A DNA stretch of 64,000 nt, from NCBI RefSeq assembly GCF_039535475.1, contig NZ_BAAAXG010000002.1, positions 124,001-188,000 on the forward strand. The letters run 5' to 3'. This stretch comes from Streptomyces showdoensis. Lineage in GTDB: Bacteria; Actinomycetota; Actinomycetes; Streptomycetales; Streptomycetaceae. This document shows positions 52,378 to 60,465 of the stretch, piece by piece. How positions within the stretch are numbered: position 1 is the stretch's first letter; every line of letters begins with the position of its first letter. The translations under genes and the position numbers were made by a program. The notes under the pieces are model-generated. The model worked only from the letters and a program-made list of their open reading frames with translations. It was not told the DNA's origin and did not search any database.

Positions 52378-53172
52378 GTGAACATCTCGGTGGACGACGC
52401 CAGAGTCAAGGCCAAGGCACTGTACGAGGCCCGTGCGACGGGCCGCCCCATCCCTCCCTTCACCGACGAGCAGCCCGCGCTGGACATGCACGACGGGTAC
52501 GCCATCCAGCGCGAACTGGTCGCCCTGCTGACCGCGGCCGGCGACACCGTCGTCGGCTACAAGGCGGGGCTCACCTCCGTCCCGATGCAGCAGATGCTCG
52601 GCGTCGGCACCCCGGACTACGGACCGGTGCTGGCCTCGACCGTGTACGAGAACGGGGCCACCACGCCGGGCGGGGCGTTCATCGCGCCCAAGGTCGAGGC
52701 GGAGATCGTGTTCCGGCTCGGCACGCCCCTGCGGGGCCCCGGCGTCACCGTGGCCGCGGCCCGCGAGGCGATCTCCGAGGTGATGGCCGGACTGGAGATC
52801 GTCGACTCGCGGATCGAGGACTGGCGGATCCGGCTCGCGGACACGGTCGCCGACCTCGCCTCGAACGGCGCGGTGGTGCTCGGCCCCCCGGTCGAGCTGC
52901 CCGACGACTGCGACGTACGCCTGATCGGGATGGCCTTCTCCCGCAACGGCGAGCTCGTGGCGACCGGAGCCGGTGCGGCCGCCCTCGGGGATCCGGCCGC
53001 GGTGGTCGCCTGGCTGGCGAACGTGCTCGGCGAACACGGCGTGACCCTCGAAGCCGGCCAGCTGATCATGACGGGCGCCCTCCACGCGGCCGTCCCGATG
53101 ACCCCCGGCGACACCTTCGTGGCCGAGTTCGACCGGCTGGGCACCGTCACGCTCCACATGGGCGACTCGTAG
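52378..53172 (+). CDS. 2-Oxopent-4-enoate hydratase-like (fumarylacetoacetase fold)
   Basis: A 264-residue member of the 2-keto-4-pentenoate hydratase / 4-oxalocrotonate decarboxylase family. VGYKAGLTSVPMQQMLGV, FIAPKVEAEIVFRLG (metal-binding Glu residues), LEIVDSRIEDWRIRLADTVAD and LIMTGALHAAVPMTPGDTF are family landmarks. In catabolism it hydrates 2-oxopent-4-enoate to 4-hydroxy-2-oxovalerate for the aldolase; in a biosynthetic setting the reverse dehydration is possible. GTG 52378 has AGGAG 5 nt upstream; ATG 52357 is a weaker option. First gene of a nine-gene operon. Confidence 0.85.
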   Translation: MNISVDDARVKAKALYEARATGRPIPPFTDEQPALDMHDGYAIQRELVALLTAAGDTVVGYKAGLTSVPMQQMLGVGTPDYGPVLASTVYENGATTPGGAFIAPKVEAEIVFRLGTPLRGPGVTVAAAREAISEVMAGLEIVDSRIEDWRIRLADTVADLASNGAVVLGPPVELPDDCDVRLIGMAFSRNGELVATGAGAAALGDPAAVVAWLANVLGEHGVTLEAGQLIMTGALHAAVPMTPGDTFVAEFDRLGTVTLHMGDS

Positions 53173-53224
53173 ACCACCGTCGCGCCCCCAGGCGCACCTC
53201 TAGACAGGGAAGGGCGAAGCAGCC

Positions 53225-54118
53225 ATGAAGCGAAACGGGCGCCTGCCCGTGGCCGTCCTCGGCGCCGGGCTCATCGGCGTCGATCTGGCCGAGAAGATCA
53301 TGCGTTCGGAGTTCCTCGAGTGCGGCATGGTCGTGGGACGCGACGAGAGGACACCGGGCCTGCGGCAGGCGGCCGACCTCGGTCTTCCCATCGGCACGCG
53401 CGGCATCGAGTCCCTCCTGGAGGCACCGGAGCCGTTCGGCATCGTGTTCGACGCGACCAACGCCATGGCGCACGCCGAGCACGCGGACCGCCTGCGGCGG
53501 ACCGGCGCGCGGCTCGTGGACCTGACGCCCAGCAAGGTCGGCCGGATGGTGATCCCCAGCGTGAACGGGGAGGAGGTCCTGCACTGCGACGACATCAACA
53601 TGATCAGCTGTGGCGGCCAGGCCTCGATCCCGATCCTGCACGCGATCACCCAGGCGCACCGGGTCGAGTACGTCGAGGTCGTCACGACCGCCGCCAGCCC
53701 GAGCGTCGGCCGCTCCACCCGGCTCAACCTCGACGAGTACATCGAGACCACCCAGGACGCCGTACGCGACTTCACCGGCGTCAAGGACGTCAAGGCCATC
53801 CTCAACATCAGCCCGGCCAGACCGCCGGCCACCTTCCGGGTCGCCATGTCGGTCCTCGGCGAGGGCTTCGGCACGGCCTCGGTGAACGCCGCCGTGACGA
53901 CCGCGGCCGAGCAGGTCCGCTCCTTCGTCAAGGGCTACCGGATCACCGCCCGCGTCGTGGACGAGAACAAGGTGTTCGTCGCCGCGGAGGTCACCTCCAG
54001 CGGCGGACGCATCCCCCGGTACGCCGGCAACCTCGACATCATCAACTCCGCAGCGGTTCACGTCGCCGAACGAAGTGCGGCGGCCGGCCTGGCGGGCATC
54101 GGTACGGAGACGTCATGA
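53225..54118 (+). CDS. Acylating acetaldehyde dehydrogenase (DmpF/MhpF family)
   Basis: A 297-residue enzyme. NAD loop [34 protein letters not shown], catalytic Cys in [32 protein letters not shown], and [15 protein letters not shown] near the C-terminus. It interconverts aldehyde and acyl-CoA. The homologues NikA/SanN in nikkomycin clusters run in the reductive direction, giving the aldehyde for the partner aldolase. That direction fits here too, since an ACP and an acyl-loading enzyme are in the same operon. Confidence 0.93.
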   Translation: MKRNGRLPVAVLGAGLIGVDLAEKIMRSEFLECGMVVGRDERTPGLRQAADLGLPIGTRGIESLLEAPEPFGIVFDATNAMAHAEHADRLRRTGARLVDLTPSKVGRMVIPSVNGEEVLHCDDINMISCGGQASIPILHAITQAHRVEYVEVVTTAASPSVGRSTRLNLDEYIETTQDAVRDFTGVKDVKAILNISPARPPATFRVAMSVLGEGFGTASVNAAVTTAAEQVRSFVKGYRITARVVDENKVFVAAEVTSSGGRIPRYAGNLDIINSAAVHVAERSAAAGLAGIGTETS

Positions 54119-55152
54119 GCGCAGCACCCCCTCCCGGCGGAGCCGGCAAGCAGGTCCTCATCCACGACGCGTCCCTGCGCGACGGCCACCACGCCGTCCG
54201 CCACCAGCTGGGCCGCGACCAACTGCGGGCCTACGCGCGGGCGGCGGACACCGCCGGCGTCCCGGTGGTCGAGGTGGGGCACGGCAACGGCCTCGGCGCC
54301 TCCTCCCTCCAGGTCGGGCAGGCCCGGCTCGACGACGACGAGATGCTGTCGATCGTGCGGGAGGCCCTGCAGAACAGCACGATGGCCGTCTTCATGCTGC
54401 CGGGCTGGGGCACCACCGCCGACCTGGAACGGGCCATCGCCCACCAGGTGGACGTGGTCCGGATCGGCACCCACTGCACCGAGGGGGACCTCGCCGAACG
54501 GCACCTGGGCTTCCTCCGCGAGCAGGGTGTCCAGGCCCAGGCCGTCCTGCTGATGAGCCACATGGCGAGCCCCGACCGGCTGGCCCGGGAATGCGCCCGG
54601 CTGGTCGAGTTCGGCGCCACCGCCGTCGGCATCATGGACTCCTCCGGCCACTACCTTCCGGCCGACGTCACCGAACGCGTCGGCGCCATGCGCGAAGCCG
54701 TCGACGTGCCGGTCATGTTCCACGCCCACAACAACCTCGGGATGGCGGTCGCGAACTCGGTCGCCGCCGTGGAGGCCGGGGCGGACATCCTGGACGCCTG
54801 CGCCCGGGGCTTCGGCGCCGGAGCCGGGAACACCCAGCTCGAAGTCCTGGTGCCGGTGCTGGAACGGATGGGCTTCCCGACCGGGATCGACCTCTACGGT
54901 CTGCTGGACGCGGCCGACCTCGCCGAGCGCGAGCTCATGCCGGCCCCGCCCACCATCGACTCGGTGAGCGTCGTCAGCGGCCTGGCCGGAGTGTTCTCCG
55001 GATTCAAGACCCGGGTCCTGGACGTCTCCCGGCGCGAGGGCGTCGATCCGCGCGACGTCTTCTTCGAACTGGGCAGGAGACAGGCCGTGGCGGGCCAGGA
55101 GGACCTCATCATCGAGGTGGCCCTCGCCCTGAAGGCGGCCCGTGGTGCGTGA
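54115..55152 (+). CDS. 4-Hydroxy-2-oxovalerate aldolase (DmpG family)
   Basis: A 345-residue class II aldolase. [16 protein letters not shown] (catalytic Arg-Asp-Gly), [33 protein letters not shown], metal ligands in [16 protein letters not shown], and [17 protein letters not shown] with the DmpG communication domain at the C-terminus. It joins pyruvate or 2-oxobutyrate to an aldehyde, channelled from the dehydrogenase. The start overlaps the dehydrogenase stop (ATGA), as expected for this stable enzyme pair. Confidence 0.93.
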   Translation: MSAAPPPGGAGKQVLIHDASLRDGHHAVRHQLGRDQLRAYARAADTAGVPVVEVGHGNGLGASSLQVGQARLDDDEMLSIVREALQNSTMAVFMLPGWGTTADLERAIAHQVDVVRIGTHCTEGDLAERHLGFLREQGVQAQAVLLMSHMASPDRLARECARLVEFGATAVGIMDSSGHYLPADVTERVGAMREAVDVPVMFHAHNNLGMAVANSVAAVEAGADILDACARGFGAGAGNTQLEVLVPVLERMGFPTGIDLYGLLDAADLAERELMPAPPTIDSVSVVSGLAGVFSGFKTRVLDVSRREGVDPRDVFFELGRRQAVAGQEDLIIEVALALKAARGA

Positions 55153-55207
55153 ACGCCGCAATCCCGCGGCTTCCGTTCGGGCGAGGACAACGAGGGAAGA
55201 GCCGGCC

Positions 55208-55438
55208 GTGTACGAGGTACTCAAGGACATCCTGGTCAGCGAACTGCAGGTGCGCGAGGAGGACGTCCTGCCCACGGCCACCCGCGAAGAGGTCGGGCTG
55301 GACTCCCTGGCGGTGCTGGAACTCGCCACCGCGCTCCACGAGCGGCTCGGCATCGAGGTCCAGGACTACGAACTGCTCGACGCCGGCACCCTCGCCGACG
55401 TGGCCCGCCTGATCGCGGAACGGCAGCCGGGAGGCTGA
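55208..55438 (+). CDS. Acyl carrier protein
   Basis: A 76-residue ACP. VGLDSLAVLELATALHERLG holds the phosphopantetheine Ser (DSL). I chose GTG 55208, with GAGGGA ~9 nt upstream; GTG 55142 would add a basic, non-domain N-terminus. Likely carrier for the acyl group loaded by the LnmK-like enzyme two genes downstream, delivering an acyl thioester to the aldehyde dehydrogenase. Confidence 0.88.
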   Translation: MYEVLKDILVSELQVREEDVLPTATREEVGLDSLAVLELATALHERLGIEVQDYELLDAGTLADVARLIAERQPGG

Positions 55439-55506
55439 GCCCCACAGTCGATCCGGGCGCCGCCCGCACGACCGGGCGCGGCGGCGCCCTCTCCACCGGG
55501 AGTCCC

Positions 55507-56592
55507 ATGTCTTACCCACGCCTGCGCGCGGTCCTGGAGACCGTCGCCGCCTACAAGCCGTCCGACGGCCTCCACGGCCCGGCCGAGCGCCCCCGCCCGC
55601 TGTCGGCGAACGAGTCGCCGCACACCCCCCTCCCCGGCATCGTCGAGGCGATCGCCCGGGCCGGCGCCACGGTGAACCGCTACCCGGACCCCGGCTGCGG
55701 AGCGCTGGTCCGGGCCATCGCCCGGGCCCACGGGATCGCCGAGGACCGGGTCGCCGTCGGCGCCGGCTCCGTGGCCCTCCTGCAGACCCTGTTCCAGTCC
55801 GTCGCCGACCCCGGCGCCGAAGCCGTCTACGCCTGGCCGTCGTTCGAGGTCTACCCCACGCTCGCCGCCCTGGCCGGTGTGACCGCCGTGCCGGTGCCGC
55901 TGGCCGACGAGGCCCACGACCTGCCGGCCATGGCCGAGCGGATCACCCCGCGGACCCGGCTCGTGATCGTCTGCGACCCGAACAACCCGACCGGCACGGT
56001 CGTCGACCCGGACGAGCTCCGGAAGTTCGTCGCGTCCGTGCCCCCGACCTGCCTGGTCGCCGTGGACGAGGCCTACCACGAGTACGTCCGCGGCCCGGCG
56101 GCCCCCGGTGCCCTGGCGCTGTGCGCCGACCACCCCAACCTGGTCGTGCTGCGCACCTTCTCCAAGGCCTACGGACTGGCCGGCCTGCGCACCGGATACC
56201 TGGTGGGCCACCCCCACGTCGTCGAACGGCTCCGCAAGGCGAGCCCGCCTTACGCCGTGAGCACCGTGGCCCAGGAGGCGGCCGTCGCGGCCCTCGGACT
56301 CGAGGAGCGGCTGCTGCGCCGCGTCGACGAGACGGTCGCGGAACGCACCCGGGTACGGGACGCCCTGGTGGGGGCCGGCTGGGAGGTCCCGGAGAGCCAG
56401 GCCAACTTCGTCTGGCTGCGGCTGGGCCCGGACGCCGCCGAGTTCGGCGCGTGGTGCGCCGAGAGGGGCGTCGCGGTACGGGCGTTCGCCGGCGTGGGCG
56501 TGCGCGTGTCGATCGGCTCCGCCGAGGACGACGACCGGTTCCTCGCCGTGGCGGACGCCTGGCGCACCTCGAGAAAGGCGGCGGAGGCATGA
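55507..56592 (+). CDS. HisC-like aminotransferase
   Basis: A 361-residue PLP enzyme of the histidinol-phosphate aminotransferase family. LSANESPHTPLPGIVEAI, NRYPDPGCGALVRAIA, VGAGSVALLQTLF, VCDPNNPTGTVVDPDEL, VDEAYHEYV, Schiff-base Lys in RTFSKAYGLAGLRTGYLVG. NikK of nikkomycin, also HisC-like, aminates the gamma-hydroxy-2-ketoacid made by the SanM/SanN-type pair. By analogy this one should convert the aldol product into a gamma-hydroxy-alpha-amino acid. A second primary-metabolism HisC cannot be excluded but the operon makes it unlikely. Confidence 0.9.
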   Translation: MSYPRLRAVLETVAAYKPSDGLHGPAERPRPLSANESPHTPLPGIVEAIARAGATVNRYPDPGCGALVRAIARAHGIAEDRVAVGAGSVALLQTLFQSVADPGAEAVYAWPSFEVYPTLAALAGVTAVPVPLADEAHDLPAMAERITPRTRLVIVCDPNNPTGTVVDPDELRKFVASVPPTCLVAVDEAYHEYVRGPAAPGALALCADHPNLVVLRTFSKAYGLAGLRTGYLVGHPHVVERLRKASPPYAVSTVAQEAAVAALGLEERLLRRVDETVAERTRVRDALVGAGWEVPESQANFVWLRLGPDAAEFGAWCAERGVAVRAFAGVGVRVSIGSAEDDDRFLAVADAWRTSRKAAEA

Positions 56593-57557
56593 CCACGTTC
56601 CACCCGGCCCCCGAGGCCCTGCTGCCGGCCGCGGCCGCCGGGGTCTCCCGGCACGTCGTCGTCGCGCCGGGCATGTGCAGCGGCGGCTCCCTGGTGTTCG
56701 GCCGCATCGGCGACTGGACCTGGGAGGTGGTCGCCGAGTCGTGCCGGATCAACGTGCACGCGGCCAGGACCGCCGCGGGGGACCCCGCCTACCTGTCCTT
56801 CTACTACTTCCACGTGCGCGGCGGCGACGTCGTCCACCCGCACGGGCTCACCTTCGGCGACGAACTCCGGGTCGATTCCCGGTCCTTCCGCTTCGGCAGC
56901 CAGTCGGTCATCACCCTGCACCGGCTGGCCCCGGCCGGCCTGGAGCTGCCGGCCGGACCGCTGGACCCGGCGGAGGTGTACGAGAACCCGCACCCGCACT
57001 GCCTCTACGCCGAGAACTTCAACCGCTGGATCGCCCGCACCACCGCGGGCAGCAACCGGGACCTCGCCCAGGTGACCCCGCCGGACTTCGCGTACCAGGA
57101 GCTGGCACCGCTGCCGAACGCCTACTCCCCGCGCTCCCTCGTGGGCAGGGCCCGGGCCACCGGAAGCTTCCACCCCGAGGGCCCGCCCGGATTCCACGAG
57201 GCGGGGCAGCCCGTCACCTTCCCGTACACCCTGGACGTCGTGCGCGACCTCAACGGCGCCGGACTCATGTACTTCGCCTCGTACTTCGCCGTCTTCGACA
57301 CGATGCTGCTGCGGCTGTGGCGCTCGCTGGGGCGCACGGACGAGCAGTTCCTGCGGCGCAAGGTGACCGACCAGAAGATCGGCTACTTCGGCAACGCCGA
57401 CCCCGGCACGGGCTTCACGGTCACGGTCCGCAGGTGGCGGAGCACCGCGTCCCCGGACGTCGAGGTGGCCGACATGGCCCTGCGCGACAGCGCGACCGGC
57501 CGGCTGATCGCCGTCACCGCCATCGAGACCGAGACCGAGGCGGCGGGTGCGTCATGA
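56589..57557 (+). CDS. LnmK-like (Pnap_2097-type) acyltransferase/decarboxylase
   Basis: A 322-residue double hot-dog protein. VVAPGMCSGGSLVFGRIGDW at the N-terminus, YLSFYYFHVRGGDVVHP with Tyr residues where LnmK has its catalytic Tyr, NPHPHCLYAENFNRWI, and FASYFAVFDTMLLRLWRSLG. LnmK turns methylmalonyl-CoA into propionyl-S-ACP. Overlaps the aminotransferase stop (ATGA). Paired with the ACP it would supply a short acyl chain. The assignment rests on overall pattern, not on a full alignment. Confidence 0.7.
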   Translation: MTTFHPAPEALLPAAAAGVSRHVVVAPGMCSGGSLVFGRIGDWTWEVVAESCRINVHAARTAAGDPAYLSFYYFHVRGGDVVHPHGLTFGDELRVDSRSFRFGSQSVITLHRLAPAGLELPAGPLDPAEVYENPHPHCLYAENFNRWIARTTAGSNRDLAQVTPPDFAYQELAPLPNAYSPRSLVGRARATGSFHPEGPPGFHEAGQPVTFPYTLDVVRDLNGAGLMYFASYFAVFDTMLLRLWRSLGRTDEQFLRRKVTDQKIGYFGNADPGTGFTVTVRRWRSTASPDVEVADMALRDSATGRLIAVTAIETETEAAGAS

Positions 57558-58099
57558 GCGGGGACACCACCGGCGCGACGGTATGGCTGACCGGCCTGCC
57601 CAGCGCCGGCAAGACCACGATCGCGCGCAGCGCGGCCGGCGCCCTGCGGTCCGCCGGACGCCGGGCGCACATCCTGGACGGCGACGAGCTGCGCGCCCAC
57701 CTGACCGCCGACCTCGGCTTCTCCCGCGAGGACCGGGACGCGAACGTGCGACGCGTCGGCTACGTCGCGGAGCTGCTCGCCTCCCACGGCGTCACCGTGC
57801 TGGTCCCGGTCATCGCCCCGTACGCGGACGCCCGCGCCGCGGTGCGCGCGCGGCACGAGGCCGCCGGCCTCCGGTACGTCGAAGTGCACGTGGCGACCCC
57901 GGTCGAGGTGTGCGCCGGGCGGGACGTGAAGGGCCTCTACGCCCGCCAGGCGAGGGGCGAGCTGACCGGACTGACCGGGGTGGACGACCCGTACGAGCCG
58001 CCGGCCGCACCGGACCTGAGGATCCCGGCGCACGAGCAGAGCCGGGCGGAGTCGGCGGAGGCGCTGGTCGCACTGCTGCGGGAGAAGGGGCTGGCATGA
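57554..58099 (+). CDS. cysC: Adenylylsulfate (APS) kinase
   Basis: A 181-residue kinase that makes PAPS from APS. P-loop VWLTGLPSAGKTTIARSAAG, LDGDELRAHLTADLGFSRED, RDANVRRVGYVAELLASHG, and the DVKGLYARQARGELTGLTGV lid followed by DDPYEPP. Overlaps the LnmK-like stop (ATGA). Together with cysDN and the sulfotransferase at 6.8-7.9 kb it indicates dedicated PAPS supply. Confidence 0.96.
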   Translation: MSGDTTGATVWLTGLPSAGKTTIARSAAGALRSAGRRAHILDGDELRAHLTADLGFSREDRDANVRRVGYVAELLASHGVTVLVPVIAPYADARAAVRARHEAAGLRYVEVHVATPVEVCAGRDVKGLYARQARGELTGLTGVDDPYEPPAAPDLRIPAHEQSRAESAEALVALLREKGLA

Positions 58100-59076
58100 C
58101 GACTGCGACGACTGCGACGACGGCGACCGCTCCGCCGACCGCGACGCCGACGACGGCCGAGACCGGGAGCACCGACGACCCGGGCGCGCGGACCCACGCG
58201 GACGTGCTGGAGGCGGAGGCGGTGCACATCATCCGCGAGGTGGCGGGCGAGTTCGAGCGGCCGGTGATCCTGTTCTCCGGCGGCAAGGACTCCGTCGTCC
58301 TGCTGCACCTCGCGCTGAAGGCCTTCGCGCCCGCCCCCGTGCCCTTCGCCCTGCTCCACGTGGACACCGGACACAACTTCCCGGAGGTCCTGGCGTACCG
58401 GGACCGTGTGGTGGCGGCACACGGGCTGCGCCTCCACGTGGCCTCCGTACAGGACTACCTCGACCGCGGTGTGCTCAAGGAACGCGCCGACGGGACCCGC
58501 AACCCGCTGCAGACGCTGCCCCTGACGGACCGGATCCGCTCGGAGGGCTTCGACGCCGTCTTCGGCGGCGCCCGGCGCGACGAGGAGAAGGCCCGGGCCA
58601 AGGAACGGGTGTTCAGCCTCCGGGACCGGTTCTCGCAGTGGGACCCGCGCCGCCAGCGCCCTGAGCTCTGGCAGCTCTACAACGGCCGGCACGCACCCGG
58701 CGAGCACGTACGGGTCTTCCCGCTGTCCGACTGGACCGAGCTCGACGTGTGGGAGTACGTCGCCCGCGAGGGCATCGAACTCCCGGAGATCTACTTCGCC
58801 CACGAGCGCGAGGTCTTCCGGCGCTCCGGGATGTGGCTCCCGGTCGGCGACTGGGGCGGCCCCGAGGAGGGCGAGCGGGTCGAGAAGCGGCGCGTCCGCT
58901 ACCGCACCGTCGGGGACATGTCCTGCACCGGCGCCGTCGACTCCGAGGCGGTGACCCTGGACCAGGTGATCGCGGAGATCTCCGCGTCCCGGCTGTCCGA
59001 GCGGGGCGCGACCCGCGCCGACGACAAGCTCTCCGAGGCCTCCATGGAGGACCGCAAACGCGAGGGGTACTTCTGA
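58096..59076 (+). CDS. cysD: Sulfate adenylyltransferase subunit 2
   Basis: A 326-residue PAPS-reductase-like ATP sulfurylase subunit. PP-loop VILFSGGKDSVVLLHLALKA, HVDTGHNFPEVLAYRD, FGGARRDEEKARAKERVFS and NGRHAPGEHVRVFPLSDWTE are characteristic. It has an unusual Thr/Ala repeat at the N-terminus (TTATTATTAT, then APPTATPTTAE). Overlaps cysC by ATGA. Activates sulfate to APS with CysN. Confidence 0.96.
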   Translation: MTTATTATTATAPPTATPTTAETGSTDDPGARTHADVLEAEAVHIIREVAGEFERPVILFSGGKDSVVLLHLALKAFAPAPVPFALLHVDTGHNFPEVLAYRDRVVAAHGLRLHVASVQDYLDRGVLKERADGTRNPLQTLPLTDRIRSEGFDAVFGGARRDEEKARAKERVFSLRDRFSQWDPRRQRPELWQLYNGRHAPGEHVRVFPLSDWTELDVWEYVAREGIELPEIYFAHEREVFRRSGMWLPVGDWGGPEEGERVEKRRVRYRTVGDMSCTGAVDSEAVTLDQVIAEISASRLSERGATRADDKLSEASMEDRKREGYF

Positions 59077-59078
59077 GC

Positions 59079-60416
59079 ATGACCAGGACCACGGAACTCC
59101 CCACCGGCGGCCTGCTGCGGTTCGCCACCGCCGGCTCCGTCGACGACGGCAAGTCCACCCTGGTGGGCCGGCTCCTGCACGACTCCAAGTCGGTCCTGGC
59201 CGACCAGCTGGAGGCCGTGGAGCGCGCCTCGGCCGGCCGCGGCCAGGAGGCGCCCGACCTCGCCCTGCTCACCGACGGCCTGCGCGCCGAACGGGAACAG
59301 GGCATCACGATCGACGTCGCCTACCGCTACTTCGCCACCCCGAGGCGGCGGTTCATCCTGGCCGACACCCCCGGGCACGTGCAGTACACCCGCAACATGG
59401 TCACCGGTGCCTCCACCGCCGACCTGACGGTGATCCTCGTCGACGCCCGCCACGGCGTCGTCGAGCAGACCCGTCGGCACGCCGCCATCGCCGCCCTCCT
59501 GCGCGTCCCGCAGGTCGTGCTCGCGGTCAACAAGATGGACCTGGTCGGCTACCGCGAGCCGGTCTTCGCCACGATCGTCGCCGAGTTCACCGCGTACGCG
59601 GCCGAGCTCGGCATCCCCGCGGTCACCGCGATCCCCATTTCGGCCCTCGCCGGGGACAACGTGGTGGAGCCCTCGGCGGTCATGGACTGGTACGGCGGCT
59701 CGACCGTCCTGGAACACCTGGAGACCGTCCCGGTCGGCCAGGGCCCCGCGCACCGCCGGGCCCGGCTGCCCGTCCAGTACGTCATCCGCCCCCGGACCGC
59801 CGCGCACCCCGACTACCGCGGCTACGCCGGCCAGGTCGCGGCCGGCGCCTTCCGCGTGGGCGAGCCGGTCACGGTCCTGCCGTCCGGCCGGACGACCAGG
59901 ATCTCCGCCATCGACCTGCTCGGCCGCCGGGTCGCCGTCGCCGGGGCCGGGCAGTCGGTGACGGTCCTGCTGGAGGACGACATCGACGTCTCCCGGGGCG
60001 ACCTCATCGTGCCGACGGCCGACGCCCCGCCGACCACCCAGGAGATCGAGGCCACCGTCTGCCACGTCGCCGACGAGGCCCTGACCGTCGGCCACCGGGT
60101 GCTGCTCAAGCACGGCACCCGCACGGTCAAGGCCATCGTCGAGGACATCCCCTCCCGGCTCACCCTCGACGACCTGACCCTGCACCCGCACTCCGGCCGG
60201 CTGGTGGCCAACGACATCGGCCGCGTCAGGATCCGCACCGCCGAACCGCTGCCCGTCGACTCCTACGCCGACTCGCGCCGCACCGGCTCGTTCATCCTGA
60301 TCGACCCCGGCGACGGCACCACCCTGACCGCGGGCATGGTCGGCGCGTCCTTCGCCGACCCCGGACCGGCCGACGGCGCCGCCGACCCCGCCGAGGACGC
60401 GGGCTGGGACTTCTGA
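59079..60416 (+). CDS. cysN: Sulfate adenylyltransferase subunit 1 (GTPase)
   Basis: A 445-residue EF-Tu-like GTPase. P-loop ATAGSVDDGKSTLVGRLLHD, switch II DTPGHVQYTRNMVTGAS, NKMDL, then beta-barrel domains. No CysC domain is fused at the C-terminus, matching the separate cysC. It couples GTP hydrolysis to APS formation by CysD. Two nt after the cysD stop. A convergent hairpin follows. Confidence 0.96.
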   Translation: MTRTTELPTGGLLRFATAGSVDDGKSTLVGRLLHDSKSVLADQLEAVERASAGRGQEAPDLALLTDGLRAEREQGITIDVAYRYFATPRRRFILADTPGHVQYTRNMVTGASTADLTVILVDARHGVVEQTRRHAAIAALLRVPQVVLAVNKMDLVGYREPVFATIVAEFTAYAAELGIPAVTAIPISALAGDNVVEPSAVMDWYGGSTVLEHLETVPVGQGPAHRRARLPVQYVIRPRTAAHPDYRGYAGQVAAGAFRVGEPVTVLPSGRTTRISAIDLLGRRVAVAGAGQSVTVLLEDDIDVSRGDLIVPTADAPPTTQEIEATVCHVADEALTVGHRVLLKHGTRTVKAIVEDIPSRLTLDDLTLHPHSGRLVANDIGRVRIRTAEPLPVDSYADSRRTGSFILIDPGDGTTLTAGMVGASFADPGPADGAADPAEDAGWDF

Positions 60417-60431
60417 CGGACCCGGCGCCCG

Positions 60432-60458
60432 GCGGGGCCGGGTACCGCCCGGCCCCGC
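60432..60458. terminator. 11-bp hairpin, bidirectional terminator
   Basis: GCGGGGCCGGG (60432-60442) pairs perfectly with 60448-60458 around TACCG, in the 49-nt gap between the convergent cysN and NRPS3 genes. Confidence 0.75.
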
Positions 60459-60465
60459 GCCCCGC

